From Oscheius sp. JU75 (lineage: Eukaryota > Nematoda > Chromadorea > Rhabditida > Rhabditidae), in the NCBI GenBank assembly GCA_037178855.1, contig JASJZC010000004.1, positions 8,050,434 to 8,114,433 on the forward strand: a DNA stretch of 64,000 bases. Reading direction: 5' to 3'. The notes beneath the pieces are model-generated. The model was not told where the DNA came from and searched no databases. It saw only the letters and a program-made list of their open reading frames with translations. Positions 46,001-54,250 of this stretch are shown piece after piece; the first letter of the stretch is position 1, and the number at the start of each line of letters is the position of its first letter. The position numbers and the translations under genes are program-made.

Positions 46001-47647
46001 TGGACCATTGGCGACGTCCAGTACTGGGTCAAAAAGGTAAGGGGGATCAGGTCGGAACCGATCGCGCTGCGTCACAGCAACCACAATGTCCCGCCATGGC
46101 GATGGTTGTAGATTATCGGTCTGGTCGGGGAAGGGTTTGATGACGTCGCGGGAACAGACTGTTCTCTGAATATTGTGTGCCTATTGCAGATCGGATTCGA
46201 GGGATATGTGGACAACTTTGCTAATCAAATGGTCGACGGGGATCTGCTCTTGCATCTGAGTGAGAGAGATCTGGAACGCGACCTGAAGATGGAGTCTGGA
46301 CTCCATAGAAAACGGTTCCTTCGCGAGTTGGAAAGTCTCAAGATCGCGGCAGACTATTCGTCAGTCGATGACACCAACCTCGACCACCTTCTCATGTCCC
46401 TCAGTCCCGAGCTGTCTGTCTATACGTATAAGGTAAGATCAGTCTGAAGATCTCCCAAAAAACTACTTTTTCAGATGTTGACAAACGGCGTCAACCGAAA
46501 CATTCTTCCCTCCCTGACTGACGAGCTCATGCAGTCAGCTTGTGGTATTGAGAACCCAATCCATCGGCTGAAGTTAACGCAGGCCTTCAGAGGTACGAGA
46601 CACTTAAGCCTTCACAATGACGTGTTTAGATTACAAACACCCCGACGATGTGGAAGTAGCTATGTTGAGCAAGCAGATTGACATCTTCATCAGTTATCGC
46701 CGAAGTACTGGCAACCAACTGGCCTCTCTAATCAAGGTCCTTCTTCAGCTGAAAGGCTACAAGGTATGCAGTCTTACCAGACATCGCTAACTAAAAGTGT
46801 TTAGGTTTTCATCGACGTTGACCGCCTCTACGCCGGAAAGTTTGACCTATCGTTGCTTAAGAACATCAAGGCGGCAAAACATTTCATTCTTGTTCTGACT
46901 CCAGGCTCTATGGATCGTCTTTTGAATGATCACAATAAGGAAGACTGGATTCATAAGGAACTCAGCTGTGCCTTCGAGAACGCGAAGAACATCGTTCCTA
47001 TTTTTGAACAGAACTTTGAGTTCCCGGATGAAAATCAGATACCTGAAGATATTCGCATGATCACGAAATATAACGGAGTCAGGTGGGTAATCATTTTGAA
47101 GAGGAGTAATAGGGATAGAAACAGAGAGACAAGAAGCGGAGAAATAGAGAGGCAGAGAGACAGAGATAGACAGAAAAAGAGAGACAAAGAGAGACCGAGA
47201 CTGAGAGACTGAAAAGCAGAGAGACAGTGAGACAGAGACGGGATCCAGGTACTGTATCACGAACCTTGTCTTTCAGGTGGATCCACGACTACCAGGAAGC
47301 CTGTGTTCACAAGGTGATCAAGTTCATTGAAGGCGATCTCAACAGGACACCTTCACTGAATCAGGCCGACTTTGACCTACCAACTCCAGCCATCAGTAAT
47401 CGGGTCATGAGCAGCAGTAGTGTCAACGTCTTGCCAAGAAAGACTCATCCTCGATTCCACGGCAGTGTTAGACAGGCATCAACGTCAAGCAATAGGTCAC
47501 GATTAGGAGAGCCGACCACTCCGCACTGTGAGTTGACCATGTGGAAATCTGTCTTACAAAAGTTTTTCAGTTTCTCCATCGAATTCGACAGAAAAAGTGC
47601 GGCGAAGACCAATGAATGTTTCAACAACGACGGCAATCGACAGATGA
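34036..47647 (+). CDS. tir-1: TIR-1/SARM1 NAD+ glycohydrolase (ARM-SAM-SAM-TIR), 5' end not found
   Basis: Exons: 34036-34148, 34283-34404, 35081-35794, 37452-37574, 38689-38814, 38924-39056, then either 39126-39257 or 39278-39420 plus 39479-39638, 39968-40075, 40553-40723, 40785-40917, 40957-41071, 41110-41184, 41276-41426, 41523-41615, 42035-42156, 42287-42411, 45869-46036, 46190-46432, 46475-46592, 46630-46763, 46805-47082, 47277-47527, 47571-47647. The first ~550 residues are a disordered Pro/Ser-rich region. From about 40553 comes the ARM/HEAT autoinhibitory region ([40 protein letters not shown]). Two SAM domains ([51 protein letters not shown]) lead to the TIR domain ([33 protein letters not shown]). 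The catalytic Glu is present (DWIHKELSC). SARM1 family TIRs hydrolyse NAD+; C. elegans TIR-1 acts upstream of NSY-1/p38 in neurons and gut immunity. The join 42156/42287 is off by one base (see findings). Confidence 0.9.
34850..34945. repeat. AGAGACAG tract in a tir-1 intron
   Basis: Imperfect GAGACAGATGAACAGAGAGA repeats. Confidence 0.6.
36706..36765 (+). repeat. tRNA-like sequence (truncated, possible SINE head)
   Basis: GCCCGCATGGCTCAGCCGG carries a good polymerase III A box, and GGGTTCGAATTTC a B box, but they are only ~30 nt apart: the anticodon arm is essentially missing. In a tir-1 intron, just after a poly-A run. Confidence 0.35.
37048..37283. mobile_element. Fold-back MITE-like element, family 2
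   Basis: Ends TACCGTATTACCCC and GGGGTAATACGGTA are exact inverses, with TA at each tip. Nearly the whole 236 bp pairs with itself (ACGCAGTTACGTATTCGCG against CGCGAATACGTAACTGCG; TCCGATGTTCTGCAAAGTTG against AACTTTACAAAACATCGA). The core resembles the element at 181-322. It lies in a tir-1 intron. Confidence 0.65.
37720..37815. repeat. AGAGACAG tract in a tir-1 intron
   Basis: Imperfect GAGACAGAGAGAGAGAGGG repeats. Confidence 0.65.
38436..38525. repeat. AGAGACA tract in a tir-1 intron
   Basis: Imperfect GAGACATAAAGACAGAGAGA repeats. Confidence 0.6.
41200..41270. repeat. AGAGATAGAGAGACA tract in a tir-1 intron
   Basis: Imperfect GAGACATAGAGATAGAGAGA repeats fill the intron upstream of the exon at 41276. 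Confidence 0.65.
42160..42280. repeat. CTCTGTC tract in a tir-1 intron
   Basis: CTCTGTCTCTGTTTCTCTG-like repeats occupy the intron between the exons 42035-42156 and 42287-42411, where the reading frame does not match. Confidence 0.65.
43155..43225 (+). repeat. tRNA-like sequence
   Basis: TGCTTAGTCGG (A-box-like) and GGTTCGGTTCC (B-box-like) stand 42 nt apart, as in a tRNA gene. A weak anticodon-type stem with loop CTATCAA lies between, but the acceptor stem does not pair well. In the large tir-1 intron. Probably a tRNA-derived repeat or decayed tRNA. Confidence 0.3.
44513..44782 (+). CDS. tir-1: Alternative 5' exons of tir-1 (predicted SAM-SAM-TIR short isoform)
   Basis: Inside the 3.46-kb intron just upstream of the SAM exons, an ATG at 44513 opens a 55-codon Ser/Pro-rich frame ([19 protein letters not shown]...). 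It ends in a good donor (AAGG|GTGAGC, 44678). A 51-nt intron follows, then a small exon 44730-44782 ([18 protein letters not shown]) ending AAAAAG|GTACG in phase 0, which fits the next tir-1 exon at 45869 ([11 protein letters not shown]). The phases agree across all three pieces. The product would have a new N-terminus and no ARM region. The evidence is sequence only; no transcript is available to me. Confidence 0.55.
47100..47245. repeat. AGAGACAG tract in a tir-1 intron
   Basis: Imperfect GAGACAGAGATAGACAGAAA repeats fill the intron that splits the TIR domain between VR and WIHDYQEA. Confidence 0.7.
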
Positions 47648-47854
47648 TATTACATAGATCTCCCTACTCTTCTCATCAGCTCACGGGTCCCTTAAGTATT
47701 CTCTCCCTTTCCCACTCCCTCCAAAATGCTGAGCAATAGATATTTTTATAGATTTTTTTTAGATTTCTAGCTGTTATACTGGTTGTCTCTAGAATGGGAG
47801 AGAATGTTCCAGCACCAAAGTCTACAGGTTGATTGTTCTTTACAGCCCCCAGCT

Positions 47855-48382
47855 CTATTGTGATCCCACTTTTATCTCCACGTCTTCTTTAATGTATACA
47901 GATTCTATTGCACATATAAAATTATTGAGAAAGGTTGTAACTTCCCGAAGGGGCCAGAAATGTTTGGTGATCTCCAAGTGATCGGTCTCCCAGACTACAT
48001 TCCTCGGCACCTTTGTTTGTTGTTTTGCAAGGCGGACACGTGGATCTTTCTTGAAAATAGGACAAACACGGTTCAAGCTAGTGGAGCAACATGTTTTGAC
48101 TCTTGACCCGAATGCACTTTTGATGTTGAGGTAATGAAGGGGAAAGATGAAGTCTCTGTCTCATCTTACATTGGGTGGACACTGCACAAAGCAGACCCAG
48201 CAGGCCAGCTGTCTCGCCGCCATACAATCTCGGTAGGTGAGAGGCCTGTGTCTATGTGAGCGGGGAAGTTTCTCTCCAACTGCCCTTAATTCAGCCGTCA
48301 GTATCAAAAGGACTGGTGAGCTGGTAGCGGGGCGAAAAGTGAAATTTAGTCTTACCCCATTGACTTCTCTCATGGAGTCCAT
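47855..48382 (-). CDS. Possible small downstream cistron, function unknown
   Basis: On the minus strand, 46 bp after the stop of the gene at 48429-48890, an acceptor-like TCATTCAG lies 8 nt before an ATG (48382). The frame can run unspliced to a donor near 48172 and continue in a segment near 48076-47857, or it can use an 84-nt intron first; both models stay open, in different frames. I recognise no domain. The AATAAA-like sequence plus acceptor in the gap is what a nematode operon would show. Treat the exon structure as unresolved. Confidence 0.25.
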
Positions 48383-48428
48383 GTAAAATTCTGAATGACA
48401 TTTTTATTCTTCTTTTGTTCGAATGAGA

Positions 48429-48890
48429 TCACAGGGGCGTGTTGAGACCGGCTATTTTGCCAAGCAGTAGAGATACAGCAGAGGACATCGACGTAACGAG
48501 CTCCATATTTTTGTTGAAAAAATCAATTTGCTTCTGAAAATAGAAGGACGTTGTGTCTTTTAACTGTTTCTACCTCCATCAGCTCATACTGCTTTGCACG
48601 AAATTCGTCTTCGGTGATCGGTCTAGGAACAAACGGCTCTATCTCCCTCGATTCACGTTTCCGTTTTCTTGTTGAATTAGAATACTGTTCATCTTCATGT
48701 CTCAAGATCGTGTCCATATTTAGAGGCTCTCCCTCTATGATTTCGGGAGCTTCAACTTTTATCTCCTTGCTCTGAAGCGCGATTGTTGGATGGGGAAGAA
48801 ATATAGTGAGACAGAATAACAGAGACAGGAAGACAGATAGATAGAGTGACCGATAGACAGAGAAACAGTTCAAACTGTTTTTATTTCCAT
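48429..48890 (-). CDS. Hypothetical 105-residue protein
   Basis: Three exons (48876-48890, 48574-48771, 48429-48533) join in phase 0. The N-terminal half is acidic with a basic cluster (STRKRKRESREIEPF) that could be a nuclear localisation signal. A charged stretch (TEDEFRAKQYELMEKQIDFF) is likely helical, and the end is hydrophobic (VTSMSSAVSLLLGKIAGL). Small exons, consensus GT-AG sites and an acceptor immediately before the ATG make it look like a real trans-spliced gene. Intron 1 holds an AGACAG tract. Without removal of the 40-nt second intron the frame would run on for only a few more codons. I do not recognise the family. Confidence 0.55.
48795..48868. repeat. AGACAGAGA tract
   Basis: Imperfect GACAGATAGATAGAGTGACC repeats in the first intron of the hypothetical gene at 48429-48890. 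Confidence 0.6.
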
Positions 48891-49079
48891 TCTTCTTAGT
48901 TGTAAAGCGTTTTTACTAAATTTGAGGATGTTTTTGTTTTTATTTTGTTTCTATCGTACAAATCGTAAAATTATCAGCATTCTTCAGGATAGTCCTTTTT
49001 ACTACGCGACGGTTCATCAAAAGGTATTAAATGGAGCAAAGCACGTCTTTTCTTTCGTTTCCTAAGGCAACCCTAAGCC

Positions 49080-49731
49080 AAAATCCTTGTTTTGACATCA
49101 GTTCAACTTGCGTTATTTGCAGGCTCATCTCGCTTTGCCAGCAGAAGAACACGAAAAACTCGGTAGGATTGAAGAAAAAAAAGGAAGCACATCATCTTCG
49201 CTACGAAAAAAGACTGGATGTCCACAAAAATACTCTCATTTCAAGTCAGAAGAGTATTATCGGACGATTTTCACAGCTGCATGCTGTGAGACCTCATGCC
49301 GAAATGGATACACTGATGAAAACACTGATACAGCCAAAAGTTATTTTTTTAAATTAGTCTCGTTTATTCTTGATTACCTCAGGTTTTCTATCAGAAAGAC
49401 CAACGGGAAAGATGAACTAACTGGAAATGGAAGGATCATTATTACCCGAAGCAGAATATTCCACATTCTATATGCGGTTCACACTGCAGGCGGCTGCTCT
49501 GGTCGTGACATTATGTGGCCTCATGTAAAACATTATTTCGGACTTAGGCTTATCCCCTGAAGAGAGGAACAGTTAGACTTTCATAGCCTCTTCATAACTT
49601 TTTTTTTCAGACGAATCGTTTCGCATTACATCAGTTGCTGCAAAATCTGTCCCCTGAAGAGAGGAAAAGAGAAGAAGGGAATCGTAAAACCTTTTGTGAC
49701 CCGTACACAGAATTGTTTTGGTATTTTATGA
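49080..49731 (+). pseudogene. Integrase-type zinc-binding (KRBA2-like) domain remnant
   Basis: A 150-codon open frame (to 49560) contains ILYAVHTAGGCSGRDIMWPH followed by VKHYFGL. After a poly-T acceptor (49603-49611) a second segment reads RRIVSHYISCCKICPLKRG with KKGIVKPF. Together this has the spacing of the H2C2 zinc-binding module that precedes retroelement-type integrases and the derived KRBA2-like proteins (H...GH.GRD...Y.....C..C). The second His is replaced by Cys here. No catalytic DDE core follows, and the two segments only join through a non-consensus GC donor, so I regard it as a decayed or domesticated fragment. An alternative splice at 49525 would give an unrelated C-terminus. 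Confidence 0.4.
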
Positions 49732-49800
49732 TTTGGTCGACGAAAAGAAAATAAAAAGGTAAAAACGTTCAAAAATCTGCTAAAAGCGCATCACAAATGG

Positions 49801-51141
49801 CTAAAAAGAAATAAAAACACTTTGAACTAGTTCAAAACAGTTTGAACTGAAAAACACTTTGAACTGCAACGTTTATATATATATATATATAAATGTTGCA
49901 GTTCATAGACTATGTATAGATAGGGGGACAAAGAAACAAGGAGACACCGATACACAGAAATAGAAAGACAGAGAGACAGAGTGACGGTGAAACAAAGAGA
50001 TAGAGATACAGAGAAATAGAGATACAGGGAAACAGAAAGACATAGAGATAGAGTGACAGAGAGGCAGAGAGAGAAAGAGAGACAGACTTTCCAACTCACC
50101 AAAAGTTCCGCCCCGACAGTCCAATTGTTCCGATCTCTTGGCTGACTGTCTTGAAAATGTCGCCACAGCTTGAAGTCCGATTCGGAGTCGAACATTTCCA
50201 CAACAATATTAGATATATTGCCACGTCTAACCATCTCCACATAATCAAGACCTTTCCTCATAACACGCGATTTTTTGTTGTCAAAGTGGGACTTCAGCTT
50301 ATGCGCATCAGTCGCAATTCCAAATCTTCGTAGGATGTCCGTTGTCAAGTGGCCCATTTTCTGCTTCCTCTCCAAGATGTTCAGATTAGAGCGGGAGTTT
50401 GTGTTCTCGAGCAGAGCGTTCTGATTCTTCAAGAAGTACTCGATCACATAGTCGGAAACTGGACTAGGCAAAATCAGTTTGTTCTCCAACTTAGACTCGT
50501 CCTTTTCCTGTCTCGGCTCGTAGCACAGGCGGGTTCCGTTTCTCAACAAGGATTCCAGAAGATTTCCACCACTATCCATATCATCAGTTGTCAGATTCGA
50601 GCTGACGGTGGCTTCTTTGATCGCATTATGGAACCGATGAGTTAAAGGATATTCCTCTTTCTGCGGATTAGAGAGATAGTTCCAGAGTCTTCTATCTGTT
50701 TCATTCTTGAAAGCTTCCGTAACACTGGAAAATACACTATGTGCATTTACCTTTCTCCTTTCTTTCTGTCTCTGTCTTTCTTTGCCTTTCTTCCACTCAC
50801 CTCAATCCGGATTGATTCATCTTTTGTTTATACTCGTGTCCCTTCTTGTAAACTCTTGCCTTACGATTATCGAAATGGTACTTGATTTTTCCTTGGTCAC
50901 TGTGCACGCCGTAGACACCCCGACACTCATCTGTCAGTCGCTTCAGTAGCAACTTTCGATGCTCCATCGACAGCTGAGTACGGGACATTGAGGAATCCAG
51001 AAGGAGGCTGCGATTATCCAAGTAGAAGTTGACAGCGAAGTCGGACGCGAGGGGGTGATTATGAAACTTCTGTAAGGTAGTGTTCTTTTTTGCATTTATC
51101 GATTGTGACAGACAAAAAAGCCTTACATCGTTCTGCGTCAT
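49801..51141 (-). CDS. Tandem homeodomain-like protein, function unknown
   Basis: Four exons (51127-51141, 50801-51069, 50100-50724, 49801-49863) join to 323 residues. Two copies of a ~95-residue unit are visible (about residues 10-105 and 165-270). Each ends in a helix-3-like motif (KIKYHFDNRKARVYKKG; KLKSHFDNKKSRVMRKG) and continues to a FKNETDRRLW or FDSESDFKLW block. The motif has the homeodomain pattern hydrophobic-x-x-F-x-N-R/K-K-A/S-R, with Phe49- and Asn51-equivalents kept and Trp48 replaced by His. The preceding LTTDILRRFGI-type segment could be helices 1-2. This would make it a divergent, multi-homeodomain DNA-binding protein, of the sort known in nematodes. The last exon codes 20 unremarkable residues and its acceptor lies in a palindrome, so the C-terminus is uncertain. 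It is divergent from prx-13. Confidence 0.65.
49861..49904. repeat. AT-rich palindrome
   Basis: GAACTGCAACGTTTATATATA is followed by its near-perfect inverse ending ATAAATGTTGCAGTTC (one mismatch). The left arm contains the minus-strand acceptor of the last exon of the homeodomain-like gene. Confidence 0.7.
49918..50090. repeat. AGAGACAG/AGATACAGAGAAA tract
   Basis: Imperfect GACAGAGAGACAGAGTGACG repeats fill the third intron of the homeodomain-like gene. Confidence 0.7.
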
Positions 51142-51460
51142 GGTCAGATGAACCGACAGAGATAGAAAACGTTGTGCAGGAAGAGTAGAGCGCCTTGATG
51201 TCCTTCAAAAGATGGCCTTGGCCGGTCACGGGCAGCTCGTCATTGATCGATAGGAAGAAGGGTCAGCGCGCTAAAAACATACATCTGTAGAAGACTGTCC
51301 CTTACTATATCCAAGATTTTCGCCATGGCGTTGCCTCAATTAGCCGCGGAGTCCATGGTACATCGAAAAGCGTTATCACAAGGCGTCGCAATCGATTAAC
51401 GGTTCCCTATCCTCTTCGCCATTTACAGACAAAAACAGCTGTCATTTTCAGTCTTCCAGT
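51142..51460. other. Divergent promoter region of the homeodomain-like gene and prx-13
   Basis: A 319-bp spacer. A short minus-strand frame starting MAKILDIVRDSLLQ near 51326 is open for 28 codons and could be an upstream ORF or chance. On the plus strand two acceptors (CATTTTCAG and TCTTCCAG) lie 10 and 1 nt before the prx-13 ATG, fitting trans-splicing. Confidence 0.4.
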
Positions 51461-52716
51461 ATGAATCCAGGACCTTCTGATCCTCCTCCTTTGCCACCTC
51501 GACCTTTTGAAACTAGCCAGCTTGGCTATAACGGACAGGGAAATGGATTCGGTCCTTACGGCGGAGCATACAATTCTCTGAACGCCGGATTTGGAGGATT
51601 CAATGGTGGAATGTGAGACATTTCCTTGATTATTGATATTTTCTGTTGTAAGTTACAACAGCGGGATGTATGGTGGTGGGATGTATGGAGGAGGCATGTA
51701 CAACGGAATGTATGGCCAGAATGAAAGCAACTTTGCTCGGCTAGCAGAGGGTAAGAACAGATGGCAATGAGAGACAGAGACTGGAACAGAAAGTGAAGCA
51801 GGGATAGAGACAGAGCGACGACAGATTCAAAACTTCTTAAGCTTATTACAGAATCCTCCCGAGGCGCTTTTCAATCGATTGAATCTGTCGTAAATGCGGT
51901 CACTGCCGTGTCGAACATGCTCAACTCTACTCACAACGCTGTCTACAGTTCATTCAGAGCGGTTATTGGCGTAGTCGAGCAGTTTGGAAGACTCAAAACA
52001 CAGGTACCTCTTCTTCTCAATATATCCGACCATCTGATTCAGTTAACATCAGTGGTCGTTTCGTTTTCTCTTTTTAAACTCATCTACAAGTTGTGGCGAT
52101 ATTTGCTGGTGCTTTTGCGTCTGAAGCCTGCCAATTACGCCAGTGCTGCCGAGCTGGCCTGGGGTGATGTTCAACAGCCGTTTGGTTAGTGCTCTTTTCC
52201 AAATTTTTGGCATACTTTTGCAGGGTCGGAAGTGCTGGGTCAGCCAGGACCCAACGGCGTTAATTGGCCTACTCTATTGTTCTGGGCAGTTGCCTTGGGT
52301 GGTCCCTACCTCATCTACAAATGCATTGATCAGATGGTGAGATCAGTAGAGGAGAAAAGGAGATGGGCTACGGGCAGTGGAACCCACTACACAGCTCAAG
52401 GACTGTTCACGTTTCAAGCAAGCAGTGAGCAGGAACTCTCTTTCATGTCTGGAGAAACATTGCGAGTAGCTCCAAAAGATGAGCAGCCGCGAGTTCGAGG
52501 ATGGCTTTTAGCCAGGTATGCCCTGTCTCTATTACTGTCACTTTGTCTCAATCTGTCTGTCTGTCTCTGTCACAGTAAAACTTCAGTACACAAGATGGAA
52601 CAAAGATAGGTCTAGTACCAATCAACTACGTCAAGATAGTCGGCCGACAGTCCGAGTCTCCACCACCTCCAGTCGATAACCTCGCCCGCTTTGAGAAATC
52701 CTTCCCGGGCAATTGA
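51461..52716 (+). CDS. prx-13: Peroxin-13, peroxisomal docking protein
   Basis: Six exons (51461-51612, 51653-51750, 51852-52003, 52043-52184, 52224-52515, 52587-52716) give 321 residues. The N-terminus is Pro-rich (SDPPPLPPRPF), then Gly/Tyr/Met-rich repeats (GMYGGGMYGGGMYNGMYG), the YG-type region now thought to form the peroxisomal import meshwork. The conserved helical region is ESSRGAFQSIESVVNAVTAV ... YSSFRAVIGVVEQFGRLK, with hydrophobic segments (FWAVALGGPYLIYK). A C-terminal SH3 domain (ELSFMSGETLRVAPKDEQ, RGWLLAS, GLVPINYVKIVG) binds PEX5/PEX14. PEX13 is an integral peroxisomal membrane protein needed for matrix protein import. The last exon must use the second acceptor (ACTTCAG): the first one would lead to a stop. 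Its stop is 24 bp from that of the opposing dehydratase gene. Confidence 0.95.
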
Positions 52717-52740
52717 TTTATTGGATAAATGTTCGCAATA

Positions 52741-53724
52741 TCAGTGTTTCTTTTTCAGCAGCTCTCTGAAAGTTATGGAATAGAAATAAAGTGAACTTGA
52801 CCAACCTGTTCTTCTTCTGACGCTGATGCCACATATGAGAGAGAAGTGTGTAGGCAACAAATGGGAAGAACATGTACAAGAAAATGATTTGAATGCCCCA
52901 TTTGAACGTAGGCTCCTTCAGAATGACAGTATGTGCGTAGTCGGAGTAAAGATCGGCCAGATATCTTCCCTTGAAGGCAGCATGCAGTGTCAAAACTGAT
53001 ACTGAACTATTTTATATTCTCGGGTTGAGCTCACATTCCATCGTCAGTCCGACCGGGTAGCAGACAAGCCAAGCATTGTATCGCAGCCAGGTCAGCCATT
53101 TGACATCTTTGTTCAGTACACGGGCAGCGTAGTACGGATATCTAAAAGTTAAATCATCGTAGGAGTGGGAAAGTTGTCTGGCAACTTGTGCAGCTCGAGC
53201 CAAGCCGGTTTTTGGCCGACAAAACCGCTGATTTGAAGCGAAAGTATATCCGGTCTCGAGGCGTTTGTGTTTTATCCTTCGAAAAGTTACCTGAAGAGTT
53301 CAATGGACATATAGGCAAGACACAGAAGTTCGCTAGACCACCGGGGTGACTCCAATTCCACGTAGTACGTCACCCATAGTACAAAGAGTCGGCCAAAGAT
53401 TTGAACAAGCCCAGCCGATAAACTGGTTTTTGTCCAACCAAGAATGGCATGAACCAAATCGAGCAGTTGGAGACCGGTAGCCAGAAGAAGCCATGGATAC
53501 TGCTGTGCATAGACAAACTTTTCTTTAATGAGAATCTCAAAGCGAGAGAAAATGGTAGACTTACGATGTTGAACGCTGTTTAAAATTGCCAAAAAGATGT
53601 AGAGATGAATAAGGAAGAGACTAGCATTGTAGAAAAACAGATAGTATATAATCAAAAACTGTCTTTCTTTGGCCTTTGGCATGGGTAGGCCTCCACGACG
53701 GTACAAAGAACGGGGGCGGGTCAA
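52741..53724 (-). CDS. Very-long-chain 3-hydroxyacyl-CoA dehydratase (HACD/PTPLA family)
   Basis: Four exons (53291-53724, 53035-53141, 52806-52995, 52741-52765) give 251 residues from the first Met; a second Met 14 codons on (MPKAKERQ) is an alternative start. Several membrane helices are visible (FLIIYYLFFYNASLFLIHLY; WGIQIIFLYMFFPFVAYTLL). The family core is AILGWTKTSLSAGLVQIFGR, then SIELFRYPYYAARVL, then WLTWLRYNAWLVCYPVGLTM-E. The Tyr of CYP and the following Glu match the catalytic pair of HACD/Phs1. The enzyme removes water from 3-hydroxyacyl-CoA, the third step of fatty-acid elongation in the ER. The C-terminus, ELLKKKH, is a dilysine ER-retrieval signal and only appears when the last 25-nt exon is spliced on. 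By the sequence of its RYxxWxxxYPxG region it is nearest to HACD3. It is the last gene before the telomere. Confidence 0.9.
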
Positions 53725-54250
53725 GCAAGTCGATAAACGATGAATTTTTTGGTAGACGGGGAGTATTTCATAAAAAAAGACTACTGAAAAACGCAGCGAT
53801 TAAATGCAGAAATAGCATATTTGTTTGTTCCAGGTATTCTGACTGTTGAGAAGCCTTAGAAGAGTTCAGTATTGTAATATACAAAACACAGCAAATTGGA
53901 GGAAAGAAAGAGGATTTGTAAACAATCAACATACGATAAAAGTGCCGGGAAGAGGTGGAATTATGCCGGCCATTGCTGGACCACCTGAAAATTGGAATGA
54001 GCTATTACTGAGCTGCACAGAGACGCGCGGACAATTTTAAATATATATATAGTGGTCCGTCTCAAAGGAAAGACATGGGGTTGAATGTGTACGAAGTATT
54101 GTTCACTTTTTGTCGCGTCGTACTTCGCTTTCTTCGTTTGACTTAATAGTACACCTTAATGTTCACTTTCTGCTTATTTAGAAAGGGGGAAAGTCAAATC
54201 ACTCCTACCGAAATAAAAAAAAATCCACTTTTCACAATTCCATTTTTTTG
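53725..54250. other. Short unique sequence between the last gene and the telomere repeat
   Basis: AT-rich unique sequence without repeats or coding signal, presumably the promoter of the dehydratase gene. No subtelomeric satellite or gene family is present. Confidence 0.6.

Noticed and set aside
46630-47527. TIR domain as part of a bacterial-type defence system
   Set aside because: It is in a canonical animal SARM1 architecture with introns; no sign of transfer.
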